This document shows, piece after piece, positions 1 to 7,498 of a stretch of 64,000 nucleotides of DNA. Source of the stretch: Streptomyces sulfonofaciens (lineage in GTDB: Bacteria; Actinomycetota; Actinomycetes; Streptomycetales; Streptomycetaceae); the NCBI RefSeq assembly GCF_014656295.1, contig NZ_BNCD01000018.1, positions 62,001 through 126,000 of the forward strand, written 5' to 3'. Position 1 is the first letter of the stretch. The number at the start of each line of letters is the position of its first letter. Position numbers and translations under genes: made by a program. A model generated the notes under the pieces. It did not search any database and was not told the origin of the DNA. It was given only the letters and a program-made list of their open reading frames with translations.

Positions 1-137
1 CCGGCGCCACCGGCGGGCTCTCCTCCGGTCTCGTCGTCTCAGCCGCCGGCTACCCCGTCCTCGCCCTCACCGGCGGCATCCTCGCGCTCGCCGTGCTGCC
101 GGCCATCGCCGCGACGGCGAGCAGGGACCTCAACTGA
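1..137 (+). CDS. C-terminal end of a membrane transporter, probably MFS (partial)
   Basis: Only the last 44 codons are in the window, read in the frame starting at base 3. They end in TGA at 135-137. The peptide has a Gly/Ser-rich stretch, then a hydrophobic run (YPVLALTGGILALAVLPAIAA) and a short polar tail ending RDLN. A final transmembrane helix with a very short cytoplasmic tail is typical of drug-efflux MFS proteins, but this fragment cannot prove the family. The end overlaps the convergent flavin oxidoreductase gene by 8 bp. Confidence 0.6.
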   Translation, partial: GATGGLSSGLVVSAAGYPVLALTGGILALAVLPAIAATASRDLN

Positions 138-1287
138 GGCTCTTGAGCGCCTGGGGGTCGTACGGCTCCAGCTCCTCGAAGCGGCCGGCGAGGACCTTCG
201 CCGCCCACTCGGGGTCCTGGAGGAGGGCGCGGCCCACGGCGACCAGGTCGAACTCCTCGCGCTCCAAGCGGTCGAGGAGGCCGTCGAGGCCCTGGACGGC
301 AGCGGTCTCGGCGCCGACCCGCCGGGTCGCGCCCTCCTGCTGGGCCGCCTTGACGAAGTCGCGGTCGAGGCCGACCGAGCCCACGGTGATGACCGGTTTG
401 CCCGTCAGCTTCTTCGTCCAGCCGGCCAGGTTCAGGTCGGAGCCGTCGAACTCCGCGTCCCAGTAGCGGCGGGTGGAGGCGTGGAAGGCGTCGACGCCCG
501 CGGACACCAGCGGGCTCAGTACGGCCTCCAGCGCTTCGGGGGTCTCGGCGAGCCGCGCCTCGTACGCGTCCTGCTTCCACTGCGAGTAGCGGAAGATGAC
601 GGGGAAGCCCGGTGAGACCCTCTGCCGCACCGCGGCCACGATCTGGGCCGCGAACGTCGCACGGGCCACCGGGTCGCCGCCGTAGGCGTCGGTGCGGCGG
701 TTGGTGCGCTCCCACAGGAACTGGTCGAGCAGGTAGCCGTGGGCGCCGTGCAGTTCCACGCCGTCGAAGCCGATGTGCTCGGCGGCGGCCGCGGCGTCGG
801 CGAAGGCGGCTATGACGTCGTCCAGGTCCTGCTGTGTCATCGCCTTGCCGGCGTTCTCCGTGCCGTCGAGGCTGATGCCGGAGGGGCTCACGGACGGGGC
901 GTCGGGGTAGGGCGGCTGGCCGGGCTTGCGCGTGATGCCGATGTGCCACAGTTGCGGGACGATCCTGCCGCCCGCCGCGTGCACGCCCTCGGCGACCTTG
1001 GCCCACCCCGCCAGTTGCTCCTCGCCGTGGAACCGCGGGACGCGGTCGCTCTGGCCCGCCGACTCGTGGCCCACGTAGGTGCCCTCGGTGACGATCAGGC
1101 CGACGCCCGCGGCGGCACGGCGGGCGTAGTACGAGACCACGTCCTCCCCGGGGATGCCGCCGGGTGAGAACTGGCGCGTCATCGGCGCCATCGCGATCCG
1201 GTTCGGGACGGTCAGGCCGCCCAGGGCGACGGGGCGGGAGAGGATCTGGGCGGCGCGGGATGCGGCGTCGGAGGCGGCGACGGTCAC
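130..1287 (-). CDS. NADH:flavin oxidoreductase, Old Yellow Enzyme family
   Basis: This 385-residue cytosolic flavoenzyme is expected to bind FMN in a TIM barrel and reduce activated C=C bonds with NAD(P)H. The N-terminus has the family opening (LGGLTVPNRIAMAPMTR), and the middle has the signature around HGAHGYLLDQFLWERTNRRTDAYGG. A late QDPEWAAK-type segment is also typical. Length fits single-domain OYEs; the FeS and second-domain extension of 2,4-dienoyl-CoA reductases is absent. The GTG start is supported by AAGGAG 9 nt upstream. The physiological substrate cannot be read from sequence. The 3' end overlaps the convergent transporter gene. Confidence 0.93.
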   Translation of the reverse strand: MTVAASDAASRAAQILSRPVALGGLTVPNRIAMAPMTRQFSPGGIPGEDVVSYYARRAAAGVGLIVTEGTYVGHESAGQSDRVPRFHGEEQLAGWAKVAEGVHAAGGRIVPQLWHIGITRKPGQPPYPDAPSVSPSGISLDGTENAGKAMTQQDLDDVIAAFADAAAAAEHIGFDGVELHGAHGYLLDQFLWERTNRRTDAYGGDPVARATFAAQIVAAVRQRVSPGFPVIFRYSQWKQDAYEARLAETPEALEAVLSPLVSAGVDAFHASTRRYWDAEFDGSDLNLAGWTKKLTGKPVITVGSVGLDRDFVKAAQQEGATRRVGAETAAVQGLDGLLDRLEREEFDLVAVGRALLQDPEWAAKVLAGRFEELEPYDPQALKSLS

Positions 1288-1409
1288 GGGTGGGGCTCCT
1301 TGGGGGCAGGGGCATTGCCGGTGTGCGGTACACAGGACTCAACTGCGCTGCCCTGCCGGGCATTCCGACCGGCGGTGCCCCTTCTGCGGGTTGCGTGTGC
1401 CCCGTGGCG

Positions 1410-1506
1410 GTCAGGGCGGCCGAGGCGTTCGGGGGAGTCAGGGCAATCAGGGCAATCAGGGAAACTGGGGAAGCCGGGGCGGTCAGGGAAGCCGGGGCGG
1501 TCAGGA
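1410..1506. repeat. short tandem repeats between OYE and S9 peptidase genes
   Basis: The gap between the two minus-strand genes holds a TCAGGGCAA 9-mer in tandem and then two copies of an 18-bp unit, GGAAGCCGGGGCGGTCAG. Related GGTCAGGGC copies precede them. No gene was seen in this gap (1288-1518). Confidence 0.75.
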
Positions 1507-1518
1507 CGGGCGGCGTGG

Positions 1519-3762
1519 TCAGGGGGCGGACACCGGGGCCACCGTCCAGGCCGGCCCGGGGACACCCGGGGTGCGGAAGCCGAAGACCTGACCGTAGAAG
1601 GAGAGCTCCGCCTCCAGACAGGCGCGCATGGTGGTGCTCCGGCGGAAGCCGTGGCCCTCGGACTCGAACTCCAGGTGGGCGTGCGGGACCCGGCGCTCCG
1701 CCATCCGTGCGAGGTACGGGGCGCTCTGCTCGGGCGGGCAGATCACGTCCTGGGCGCCGGTCAGGAGCAGGAAGGGCGCGGTGACCCGGGCCGGATGGGA
1801 GGCCGGAGACCGCTCGCGGTACCGCTCGGGCACCGACGCCGGGGGGCCGACCAGCCAGTCGAGGTAGTGCGACTCGAAGTCGTGCGTGAGGCCGCGGGCG
1901 AACGAGCAGAGGTCGAGGACGGGGTAGTAGAGGGTCGCGCAGGCGTAGATGTCGGTGGCGGCGAGGGAGGCGGCGGCGGTGAAGCCGCCTGCGCTGTGCC
2001 CGCGGACCGCGAGCCGCCCGGTCTCGGCCAGCCCCTCCGCGACCAGTGCGCGGGCGACGGCCGCACAGTCCTCGACGTCCACCACGCCCCACTGCCCGCG
2101 CAGCCGTTCCCGGTAGGCGCGCCCGTAGCCGGGCGTGCCCGCGTAGTTGACGTCCACGACGCCGATGCCGCGGGACGTGAAGTAGGCGATCTCCGTGTTC
2201 AGCGCGAGTGTGGCGCGGAGCTGGGGGCCGCCGTGTGCCCAGAGGACGTACGGCGGCCGGACGTCACCGGGCCCGGTGACGTCCGCGTTGCGCGGTGCGT
2301 ACACATGGGCGTGCACCTGGCGGCCGTCGGGTCCGGTGAACACGCGCGGGACGGGCTCAGGGAGGAAGCCGTCGGGGACCCGGGTACCGGACGGCCGGCT
2401 CACGGCCCGCACGGCGCCGGTGCGTGTGTCCGTTCCGGCGCTGGTGCGTGTGTCCGTTCCGGGGTCGGTGTGCGTGCCTGTTCCGGCGCCGGTGTGCGTG
2501 TCCGTTCCGGCGGCGGCTTCCGCAGGGCTTCCGCTGTCGGTTCCGGTGTCGGTTCCGGCGGGGGTTCCGGCGGCGGTCTCGGTGGTGGCGGTTCCGGTGC
2601 CGGTTTCGCCGGCCGTCCCGGTCCCGGTCCCGGCGCCGGTCCGGGTTCCGGGGGCGAGGTCCACCTCGACGACCTCGTACGGTGCGCGGCTGCCGGCCGC
2701 CACTCCGACGACGCGTGTTCCGCGGGCGTCGAGGTGCGGCAGCCACTCGGTCCACGGCCCGGGCACGTCCGTCGGCGCGCCGCCGCCGGGATCGAGGACG
2801 GCCAGCCGCTGCGCGCCCACCCCGTGCAGCAGCGCGACGCGCCCGTCCGACAGCGGGACGAACCAGCGCAGGCCGAGGCGCTGGCACCCGGCGACGTCCT
2901 CCTCGGCGGTGTGCACCGCCTCGGCGGCGCCGGTGCGGGGGTCGACGCGGTACAGGTTCCACCAGCCGGTGCGTTCGCAGGCGGCCAGCACGCCGCCGTC
3001 CGCCGTCCACTCGGCCTGGGCGACCGGCTGCCCGGGACCGCCGAGCAGGGTGCGGGCGCCGGAGAACGTGCCGTCCGGCAGGACGTCCGCGATGCGTAGT
3101 TCGGCCGCGTCCCACGGCATGTGCGGGTGGTCCCAGGCGAGCCAGAGCGCCTGCCCGCCGTCCGGGGAGATACGGGCGCCGGTGAGGAAACGGCTCTCGT
3201 CGCCGCCGAGTTCGCGCACGGCCGCCCGGTCCTGTGCCGCGGAGCCGTCCAGCGGGACGGCGGCCGGCAGTCGCCGCAGGTCCGCGGGGCCCTCTCCGGT
3301 GAACTCCTCAAGCACACAGCGGACCTCGCCGCGTTCCGCGTCGATCTCCGGTTCCGCCCAGCGCAGCCCGCCACCGACCGGCGAGAGCGGGGTCAGGGGG
3401 CGCGGCAGTGCGCCGGGCACCCCCGCCTCGAAGGCGTACAGGCGCTGGTCGTGGAGGTGGACGAAGACGGCGAGCGGGCCCCGTTCGCCCGCCACCGCCG
3501 CCCAGGGCCGGCCGCCGTACTCGATCACCCTGCTCCGGACGTCCCACGGGGCCGGCAGCAGCGTGTCCACCGAGCCGTCCCGCCGCCGGCGCACCAGTGC
3601 GGCGCGGCCGTCCTCCTCGGGGCGCGGCTCGATCCACCAGACCTCGCCGTCGACGAGTCCGACGTACGACGCGGAGGCCACCTGGCCCGCGGCCATACCG
3701 GCGGTGGCGATGCTTGCCGTGATCGGTGAGGCCCATGAGCCGTACGGTGCGGTGGTGGTCAT
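1519..3762 (-). CDS. S9 family peptidase (prolyl oligopeptidase-like) with low-complexity insert
   Basis: This 747-residue protein has an N-terminal beta-propeller-like half and a C-terminal alpha/beta-hydrolase half. The triad is visible: Ser590 in GHSAGG, Asp672 in GAQDV and His704 in SEGHG. Members cleave short peptides or act as acylaminoacyl peptidases; no signal peptide is seen, so it is probably cytosolic. The chosen ATG (MTTTAPYGSW) has GAGGAA just upstream; an upstream in-frame ATG would add 23 residues without support. Residues about 367-453 are a Gly/Thr-rich repetitive insert (GTGTHTDPGTDTRT type) at the junction of the two halves. It is encoded by tandem DNA repeats and is not a normal part of the fold. 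Confidence 0.92.
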   Translation of the reverse strand: MTTTAPYGSWASPITASIATAGMAAGQVASASYVGLVDGEVWWIEPRPEEDGRAALVRRRRDGSVDTLLPAPWDVRSRVIEYGGRPWAAVAGERGPLAVFVHLHDQRLYAFEAGVPGALPRPLTPLSPVGGGLRWAEPEIDAERGEVRCVLEEFTGEGPADLRRLPAAVPLDGSAAQDRAAVRELGGDESRFLTGARISPDGGQALWLAWDHPHMPWDAAELRIADVLPDGTFSGARTLLGGPGQPVAQAEWTADGGVLAACERTGWWNLYRVDPRTGAAEAVHTAEEDVAGCQRLGLRWFVPLSDGRVALLHGVGAQRLAVLDPGGGAPTDVPGPWTEWLPHLDARGTRVVGVAAGSRAPYEVVEVDLAPGTRTGAGTGTGTAGETGTGTATTETAAGTPAGTDTGTDSGSPAEAAAGTDTHTGAGTGTHTDPGTDTRTSAGTDTRTGAVRAVSRPSGTRVPDGFLPEPVPRVFTGPDGRQVHAHVYAPRNADVTGPGDVRPPYVLWAHGGPQLRATLALNTEIAYFTSRGIGVVDVNYAGTPGYGRAYRERLRGQWGVVDVEDCAAVARALVAEGLAETGRLAVRGHSAGGFTAAASLAATDIYACATLYYPVLDLCSFARGLTHDFESHYLDWLVGPPASVPERYRERSPASHPARVTAPFLLLTGAQDVICPPEQSAPYLARMAERRVPHAHLEFESEGHGFRRSTTMRACLEAELSFYGQVFGFRTPGVPGPAWTVAPVSAP
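2403..2665. repeat. tandem repeat tract inside the S9 peptidase gene
   Basis: About four imperfect copies of a roughly 30-bp block built on GGTGCGTGTGTCCGTTCCGG (plus-strand reading) are followed by shorter GGTTCCGG(T/C)G units. All units keep the peptidase frame and encode the Gly/Thr/Ala-rich insert. Confidence 0.8.
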
Positions 3763-3969
3763 GGGTTCCTCGTTCCCTCGGGGCCTGGTCCCCGGCTGCC
3801 CGTGCCTCGACGGGCCGGCCGTGCCGTCCACCGGGCCTTCGGGCGGTGGACGGGGCCGGGCGGCCCGCGGTGCCCCCGGGGCCGGCCGGCTGCGCTGCGC
3901 GGGGGCGGCCGGGACGCACCGGTCGCGCCGACCACAGTAGCCGGGCCCTTTCGGCGGCGTTCGGGCACC

Positions 3970-4803
3970 TCAGCGCGGGAGGCCGCCGGTCGCCCGCTCC
4001 CGCCGCCGAGCCATCGCGCCGGAGCGCCGCTCGATGTGCCGCAACGCCCAGACCGCGAGCACGTCCGCGGCGAACTGCGCGTCGGCGGGGTCGGTGAGCA
4101 GGTGGTCGGCGCCGTCGAGGGCCACGAAGCTCTTCGGGTGGCGGGCCGCGTCGAAGATGCGGCGGGCGTTGTCGATGCCGACGATGTCGTCGGTGGGGGA
4201 GTGCATGACCAGGAGCGGGACGCCGAGTCCCGCGATGCGCTCCGCCTGGGGCTGGGCGGCGATGTCGTCGAGGAAGCGGCGGCGGATGCGGAACGTGCGG
4301 CCGGCGAGGCGGACCTCGGCCTCGCCCCGTTCCTCGATGGCGTCCGTGCTGTCGCCCAGCAGGTGGGTGACGTGCGCGGGGTCGGCCGGCGCGCCCAGGG
4401 TGGCCACCGCCCGCACCTCGGGAATGCCGGGTGCGGCCGCGAGGACCGCGGCGCCGCCCAGCGAGTGGCCGACGAGGACGCCGGGGGCCTCGAACTCGCG
4501 CCGCAGGTGGTCGGCCGCGCTCACCACGTCGGCGATGTTGGAGCTGAAGTCGGTGTTGCCGAAGTCACCGCCCGACTGCCCCAGGCCCGTGAAGTCGAAG
4601 CGGAGCACCCCGATGCCGTGCCGGGTGAGCGCCCTGGCGATCCGTGCGGCCGCGACGGTGTCCTTGCCGCAGGTGAAGCAGTGTGCGAAGAGGGCGAAGG
4701 CGCGCGGGTCGGTGTCCGGCAGCTCCAGGCGGCCGGCCAGGGGGGACCCCTGCGAACCGGGGAACTCGATCCTCTTGTACGCGGTGGCCCGACTGGTCGG
4801 CAT
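3970..4803 (-). CDS. alpha/beta hydrolase
   Basis: This 277-residue hydrolase has its nucleophile Ser114 in GHSLGG, an acid in HSPTDDIVG and a histidine in DGADHLL, in the right order. The opening (PGSQGSPLAGRLELP...FAHCFTCGKD) matches the hydrolase half of actinobacterial proteins that are fused to an OsmC domain (about 400 residues). Here the OsmC half is missing, and the protein ends after the hydrolase with a basic tail. ATG start; a weak AGGAGAG lies upstream. Substrate unknown. It is separated from the AhpD-like gene upstream by 177 bp and may be read from its own promoter. Confidence 0.88.
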   Translation of the reverse strand: MPTSRATAYKRIEFPGSQGSPLAGRLELPDTDPRAFALFAHCFTCGKDTVAAARIARALTRHGIGVLRFDFTGLGQSGGDFGNTDFSSNIADVVSAADHLRREFEAPGVLVGHSLGGAAVLAAAPGIPEVRAVATLGAPADPAHVTHLLGDSTDAIEERGEAEVRLAGRTFRIRRRFLDDIAAQPQAERIAGLGVPLLVMHSPTDDIVGIDNARRIFDAARHPKSFVALDGADHLLTDPADAQFAADVLAVWALRHIERRSGAMARRRERATGGLPR

Positions 4804-4980
4804 CTGCCTCTCTCCTGTTCTCTCCTGGTGGGCTGCTGTGGTGCACGGGTCGGGCCCACCGCTGCCGGACGGCTGCGGTGGGCCCGGGGGCGGGCCCGCG
4901 CGGGCGGTGCGGGGAGCACGCCACCTCGCGCCGGCCCCTGGCGGCAGCCCTCCGGGCGCTGCCGGCCCGGTGCGGCGGCA

Positions 4981-5526
4981 TCAGCGCTCGTGCGGCGTGA
5001 CCTGCGGGAAGTCGACTTCGGTGTCGACCAGCTCGTTGAAGTAGTTGGTCATGATGTTGAGGGCGACGTTCGCGACGACCTCGGCGATCTCCGCGTCGGT
5101 GACACCGGCCTCGCGTGCCGCCGCGACGGCCGCCTCGCCGCCCTGGCCGCGTCCTTCGAGGACGCTGCGGGTCAGGGTCAGGACGGCCTGCACATGCGGG
5201 TCCTCGGACTTGCCCTCGCGTGCCGCGGCCAGCTCCGCCTCGCTCAGCTTCGCGAACTTGCCCCCGGTGAAGGTGTGGGCCGACAGGCAGTACGTGCAGT
5301 CGTTGAACTCGGCGCTGAGGATCGAGATGCGCTCCCTGACCGGGAAGGGCAGCGCGCCGGTGCTGAGCGCTCCGTTCATGCCCAGGTAGCCCTTCACCGC
5401 CGCGGGGCTGTTGACCAGCACCTTGAAGAGGTTGGGGACGGAGCCCAGCGCCTTCTGCGTCTCCTTGAGCTGGTCGGCGGCCTTGCCGGTGGCGGTCGCC
5501 GGATCGATCTGCGGAAGTCGCGACAT
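4981..5526 (-). CDS. carboxymuconolactone decarboxylase / AhpD-like protein
   Basis: This 181-residue protein has the AhpD core: a CxxC pair at Cys77 and Cys80 followed by His (CTYCLSAH). Family members are thiol-based peroxidase partners or alkylhydroperoxidases; related proteins often protect against oxidants. It diverges from the CGNR regulator gene, and the 217-bp gap holds a TTGACA-type promoter plus three AAGCATTAG motifs. It is therefore probably the regulator's main target. ATG start with GAAAGAGAAGG upstream. Confidence 0.93.
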   Translation of the reverse strand: MSRLPQIDPATATGKAADQLKETQKALGSVPNLFKVLVNSPAAVKGYLGMNGALSTGALPFPVRERISILSAEFNDCTYCLSAHTFTGGKFAKLSEAELAAAREGKSEDPHVQAVLTLTRSVLEGRGQGGEAAVAAAREAGVTDAEIAEVVANVALNIMTNYFNELVDTEVDFPQVTPHER

Positions 5527-5639
5527 CGGAGTGACCCTTCTCTTTCCTTCGTGCGCCGGCCGCGGGTGCGGCCGGTCGTCCCTGCGTGTGCTCGTGCGCC
5601 GTCGCTCGGCCCCGTCCTGTGGGGCTCATGCGGGGCTTT

Positions 5640-5724
5640 CTAATGCTTGTGTGTCGTTCAGGCATTAGGAGAGTGACACACGTCCATCCCTCTGTCAAAT
5701 GGTTGCTCTCACTGAAAGCATTAG
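5640..5724. promoter_or_regulatory. three-copy AAGCATTAG operator cluster
   Basis: CTAATGC (5640-5646) and GCATTAG (5662-5668) form an inverted pair, and a third GCATTAG lies at 5718-5724. With flanks, the copies read ACAAGCATTAGAAAG, TTCAGGCATTAGGAG and GAAAGCATTAGGTTC. The inverted pair sits at and just after the predicted +1 of the AhpD-like gene. The third copy sits between the expected -35 and the -10 of the CGNR gene. This layout suggests repression of both promoters. The CGNR protein as the binder is inferred from position only. Confidence 0.7.
5670..5698 (-). promoter_or_regulatory. promoter of the AhpD-like gene
   Basis: On the minus strand TTGACA (5698-5693) is followed, after 17 bp, by CACTCT (5675-5670). 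The -35 matches the consensus exactly; the -10 is weak (CANNNT). Transcription would begin near 5663, inside the operator pair. Confidence 0.55.
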
Positions 5725-5731
5725 GTTCCGG

Positions 5732-5743
5732 TAGGGTGGGGGT
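5732..5743 (+). promoter_or_regulatory. leaderless -10 hexamer of the CGNR regulator gene
   Basis: TAGGGT (5732-5737) lies 6 nt before the ATG at 5744, so the transcript could start at the start codon. The run of G between them could alternatively serve as a poor ribosome-binding site. Confidence 0.4.
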
Positions 5744-6418
5744 ATGGGACAGGTAGAGGTGACCGGAGAGCTGCCGCTGCTGGGTGAACCGCTTCCGGTC
5801 GAGTTGATGAACACCGTCCATCTGGACCGGGGCGGTGACGGGTACGACGTGGTGGGCGACGCCGCACGGGCGGGTGCCTGGCTCGACGCCGTCGGCCACC
5901 GCCTGTCGCCCGCCACCGGCGGCCACCCGTCTCCTGGCGGGGGGTGGGGCGACGAGCGGACCGGGCGCCGGCTGCGCGAGCTGCGCGACGCGCTGCGGAG
6001 CCTGGCCGCGGAGGTGACGCAGGCGCCCCCCGAGCTGTTCCTCGTCGGGCCGAGCTCGGCGCACGACGAGGCGGTCGAGATCGTGAACCGGCTCAGCGGC
6101 CTCGGACGCCTCAGGCCGGAGCTGGCGTGGCCGGCCGGCGCGGAGCCCGCGCGTCGGTTCGGTTCGGCCGCGGCCCTCGGCGACCGGGCCGTGTCCCTGA
6201 TCGCGCAGGAGGCGGTCGAGCTGTTCGCCGGGCCGCAGCGCGCCCGGCTCCGGGCCTGCCTGGCGCCGAACTGCGACCGCTACTTCGTGAAGGCGCACGC
6301 GCGCAGGGAGTGGTGCACCAGCGCCTGCGGCAACCGGGCCCGGGTGGCCCGCCACTACCGGCGCCACCACGCGGAGACCCGGCGGAGCGGGGGTGCGGCG
6401 GGCGGCCCGCACGGCTGA
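5744..6418 (+). CDS. ABATE/CGNR zinc-finger transcriptional regulator
   Basis: This 224-residue protein has an N-terminal ABATE-type domain (ELMNTVH..., about 10-150) and a C-terminal CGNR zinc finger. The finger shows four cysteines in CLAPNCDRYF and WCTSACGNRARVARHYRRHH, followed by basic residues suited to DNA contact. Such proteins are stress-linked repressors or activators. It is divergent from the AhpD-like gene, with repeated AAGCATTAG motifs between them, so it probably controls that gene and itself. Ligand unknown. Confidence 0.88.
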   Translation: MGQVEVTGELPLLGEPLPVELMNTVHLDRGGDGYDVVGDAARAGAWLDAVGHRLSPATGGHPSPGGGWGDERTGRRLRELRDALRSLAAEVTQAPPELFLVGPSSAHDEAVEIVNRLSGLGRLRPELAWPAGAEPARRFGSAAALGDRAVSLIAQEAVELFAGPQRARLRACLAPNCDRYFVKAHARREWCTSACGNRARVARHYRRHHAETRRSGGAAGGPHG

Positions 6419-6750
6419 GCGTCTGCGGTCGGGGGGTGGGCCGGGTGTCCGGGGTTGGGTGTCTGCGGAGGGAAGTCCGGGGCCGGGTGTCCGGGGTGGG
6501 GTGTCCGGGGCTGGGTCGGCCGGCCGGGCTCGCGGTTGCGCTCCTGCGGTCGGCTCCGTGTGGCCGGGTGGGCTTCCCGGTCGCGCTTCTGCGGCCGGGG
6601 GCCGCGGGTGGACCCGCCAGGGCCGCGGGTGGACCCGCCCGGTTGCGCCCTCCTCGGTGAGCCTTCCCGGCTGTGTCCTCCCGGGTGCGTCCTCCCGGGT
6701 GCGTCCTTCCGGTTGGTCTTCCCGGTTGGCTCCCGGTCGAGTCGTGTGGT
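6419..6750. repeat. repeat-filled gap after the CGNR gene
   Basis: This stretch has no convincing gene. It contains repeated CGGGTGTCCGGGG-like units (6440-6520), two copies of GGCCGCGGGTGGACCCGCC around 6597-6640, and CTCCCGGGTGCGTC repeats near 6676-6710. Confidence 0.65.
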
Positions 6751-6766
6751 GGACGTTTTGTTCGAT

Positions 6767-6783
6767 CTGGACTTATAGTCCAG
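6767..6783. promoter_or_regulatory. dyad operator overlapping the -10 of the DauR-like gene
   Basis: CTGGACT-TAT-AGTCCAG is a perfect 7-bp inverted repeat with a 3-nt spacer. It contains the -10 hexamer TATAGT (6774-6779), which stands 6 nt before the ATG at 6786. TGGACG lies 18 bp upstream as a possible -35. The mRNA would be leaderless, and a protein bound to the dyad would block the promoter. Confidence 0.65.
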
Positions 6784-6785
6784 CC

Positions 6786-7493
6786 ATGGCCACGCAGGAC
6801 GCGCCCCGACAGCCGCACCCGCACCCGAATCGGCACCCGCACACGCATCCGCACGCGCGCGTGGCGATGTGGGCACCCGTGTGCCAGGCGATCGCCGCCC
6901 TTCTCGCGCCGTACGCCGAGGTCGTCCTCCACGATCCCGACACCGACCGGATCCTGGAGATATGGAACCCGCTCACCCCGCGGGGGCCCGGTGACCCCTC
7001 CCTGCTCGGCGAGCTCGACGCGCTCGACCCCTCGGCCCGGGACGTCTTCGGGCCGTACGAGAAGCTGCTCGCCGACGGCCGGCGGCTCTCCTCGGTCAGC
7101 GCGGTGCTGCGCGACCAGCAGGGGCGGGCCTCGGCGGTGCTGTGCGTCAACTTCGACCGCGGTCCGCTGGTGCGCGCGGCCGAGGTGCTCGCCGCCTTCG
7201 CCGCGCCGCACGCGAACCGGCCGGAGGCGCTGTTCGAGCAGGACTGGCGGGAGACCGCCACGCACATCGTCGGCGCCTACGTAAGGGAGTCCGGCCGGGC
7301 CGTCGAAAGGCTGACCAGGCAGGACCGGCTCGCCGTGCTGGGCCGTATGGAGCAGGCCGGAGTGCTCGCCGTGCGCCGGGCGGTGCCTGTGGTGGCCCAA
7401 GTGCTGGGCGTCTCCCGTTCCACCCTGTACGGCCTGCTGGCCGAACTCAGAGCGTCACGGCCGGCCGGGCCCGCCGCCGGCGAGGAGGACTGA
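6786..7493 (+). CDS. DauR/YheO-like transcriptional regulator (PAS + HTH)
   Basis: This 235-residue protein begins with a His/Pro-rich leader (PHPHPNRHPHTHPH, about 8-24), which may bind metal. It then has a YheO-like PAS domain (about 25-140) and a C-terminal helix-turn-helix (QVLGVSRSTLYGLLAEL). DauR proteins control D-amino-acid or amino-acid catabolism genes beside them. It lies 5 nt upstream of a PLP aminotransferase gene, so the two are one operon. There is no Shine-Dalgarno sequence; the leaderless promoter described at 6767-6783 supports this start over a much longer frame that runs through the repeats. Confidence 0.85.
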   Translation: MATQDAPRQPHPHPNRHPHTHPHARVAMWAPVCQAIAALLAPYAEVVLHDPDTDRILEIWNPLTPRGPGDPSLLGELDALDPSARDVFGPYEKLLADGRRLSSVSAVLRDQQGRASAVLCVNFDRGPLVRAAEVLAAFAAPHANRPEALFEQDWRETATHIVGAYVRESGRAVERLTRQDRLAVLGRMEQAGVLAVRRAVPVVAQVLGVSRSTLYGLLAELRASRPAGPAAGEED

Positions 7494-7498
7494 ACCGC

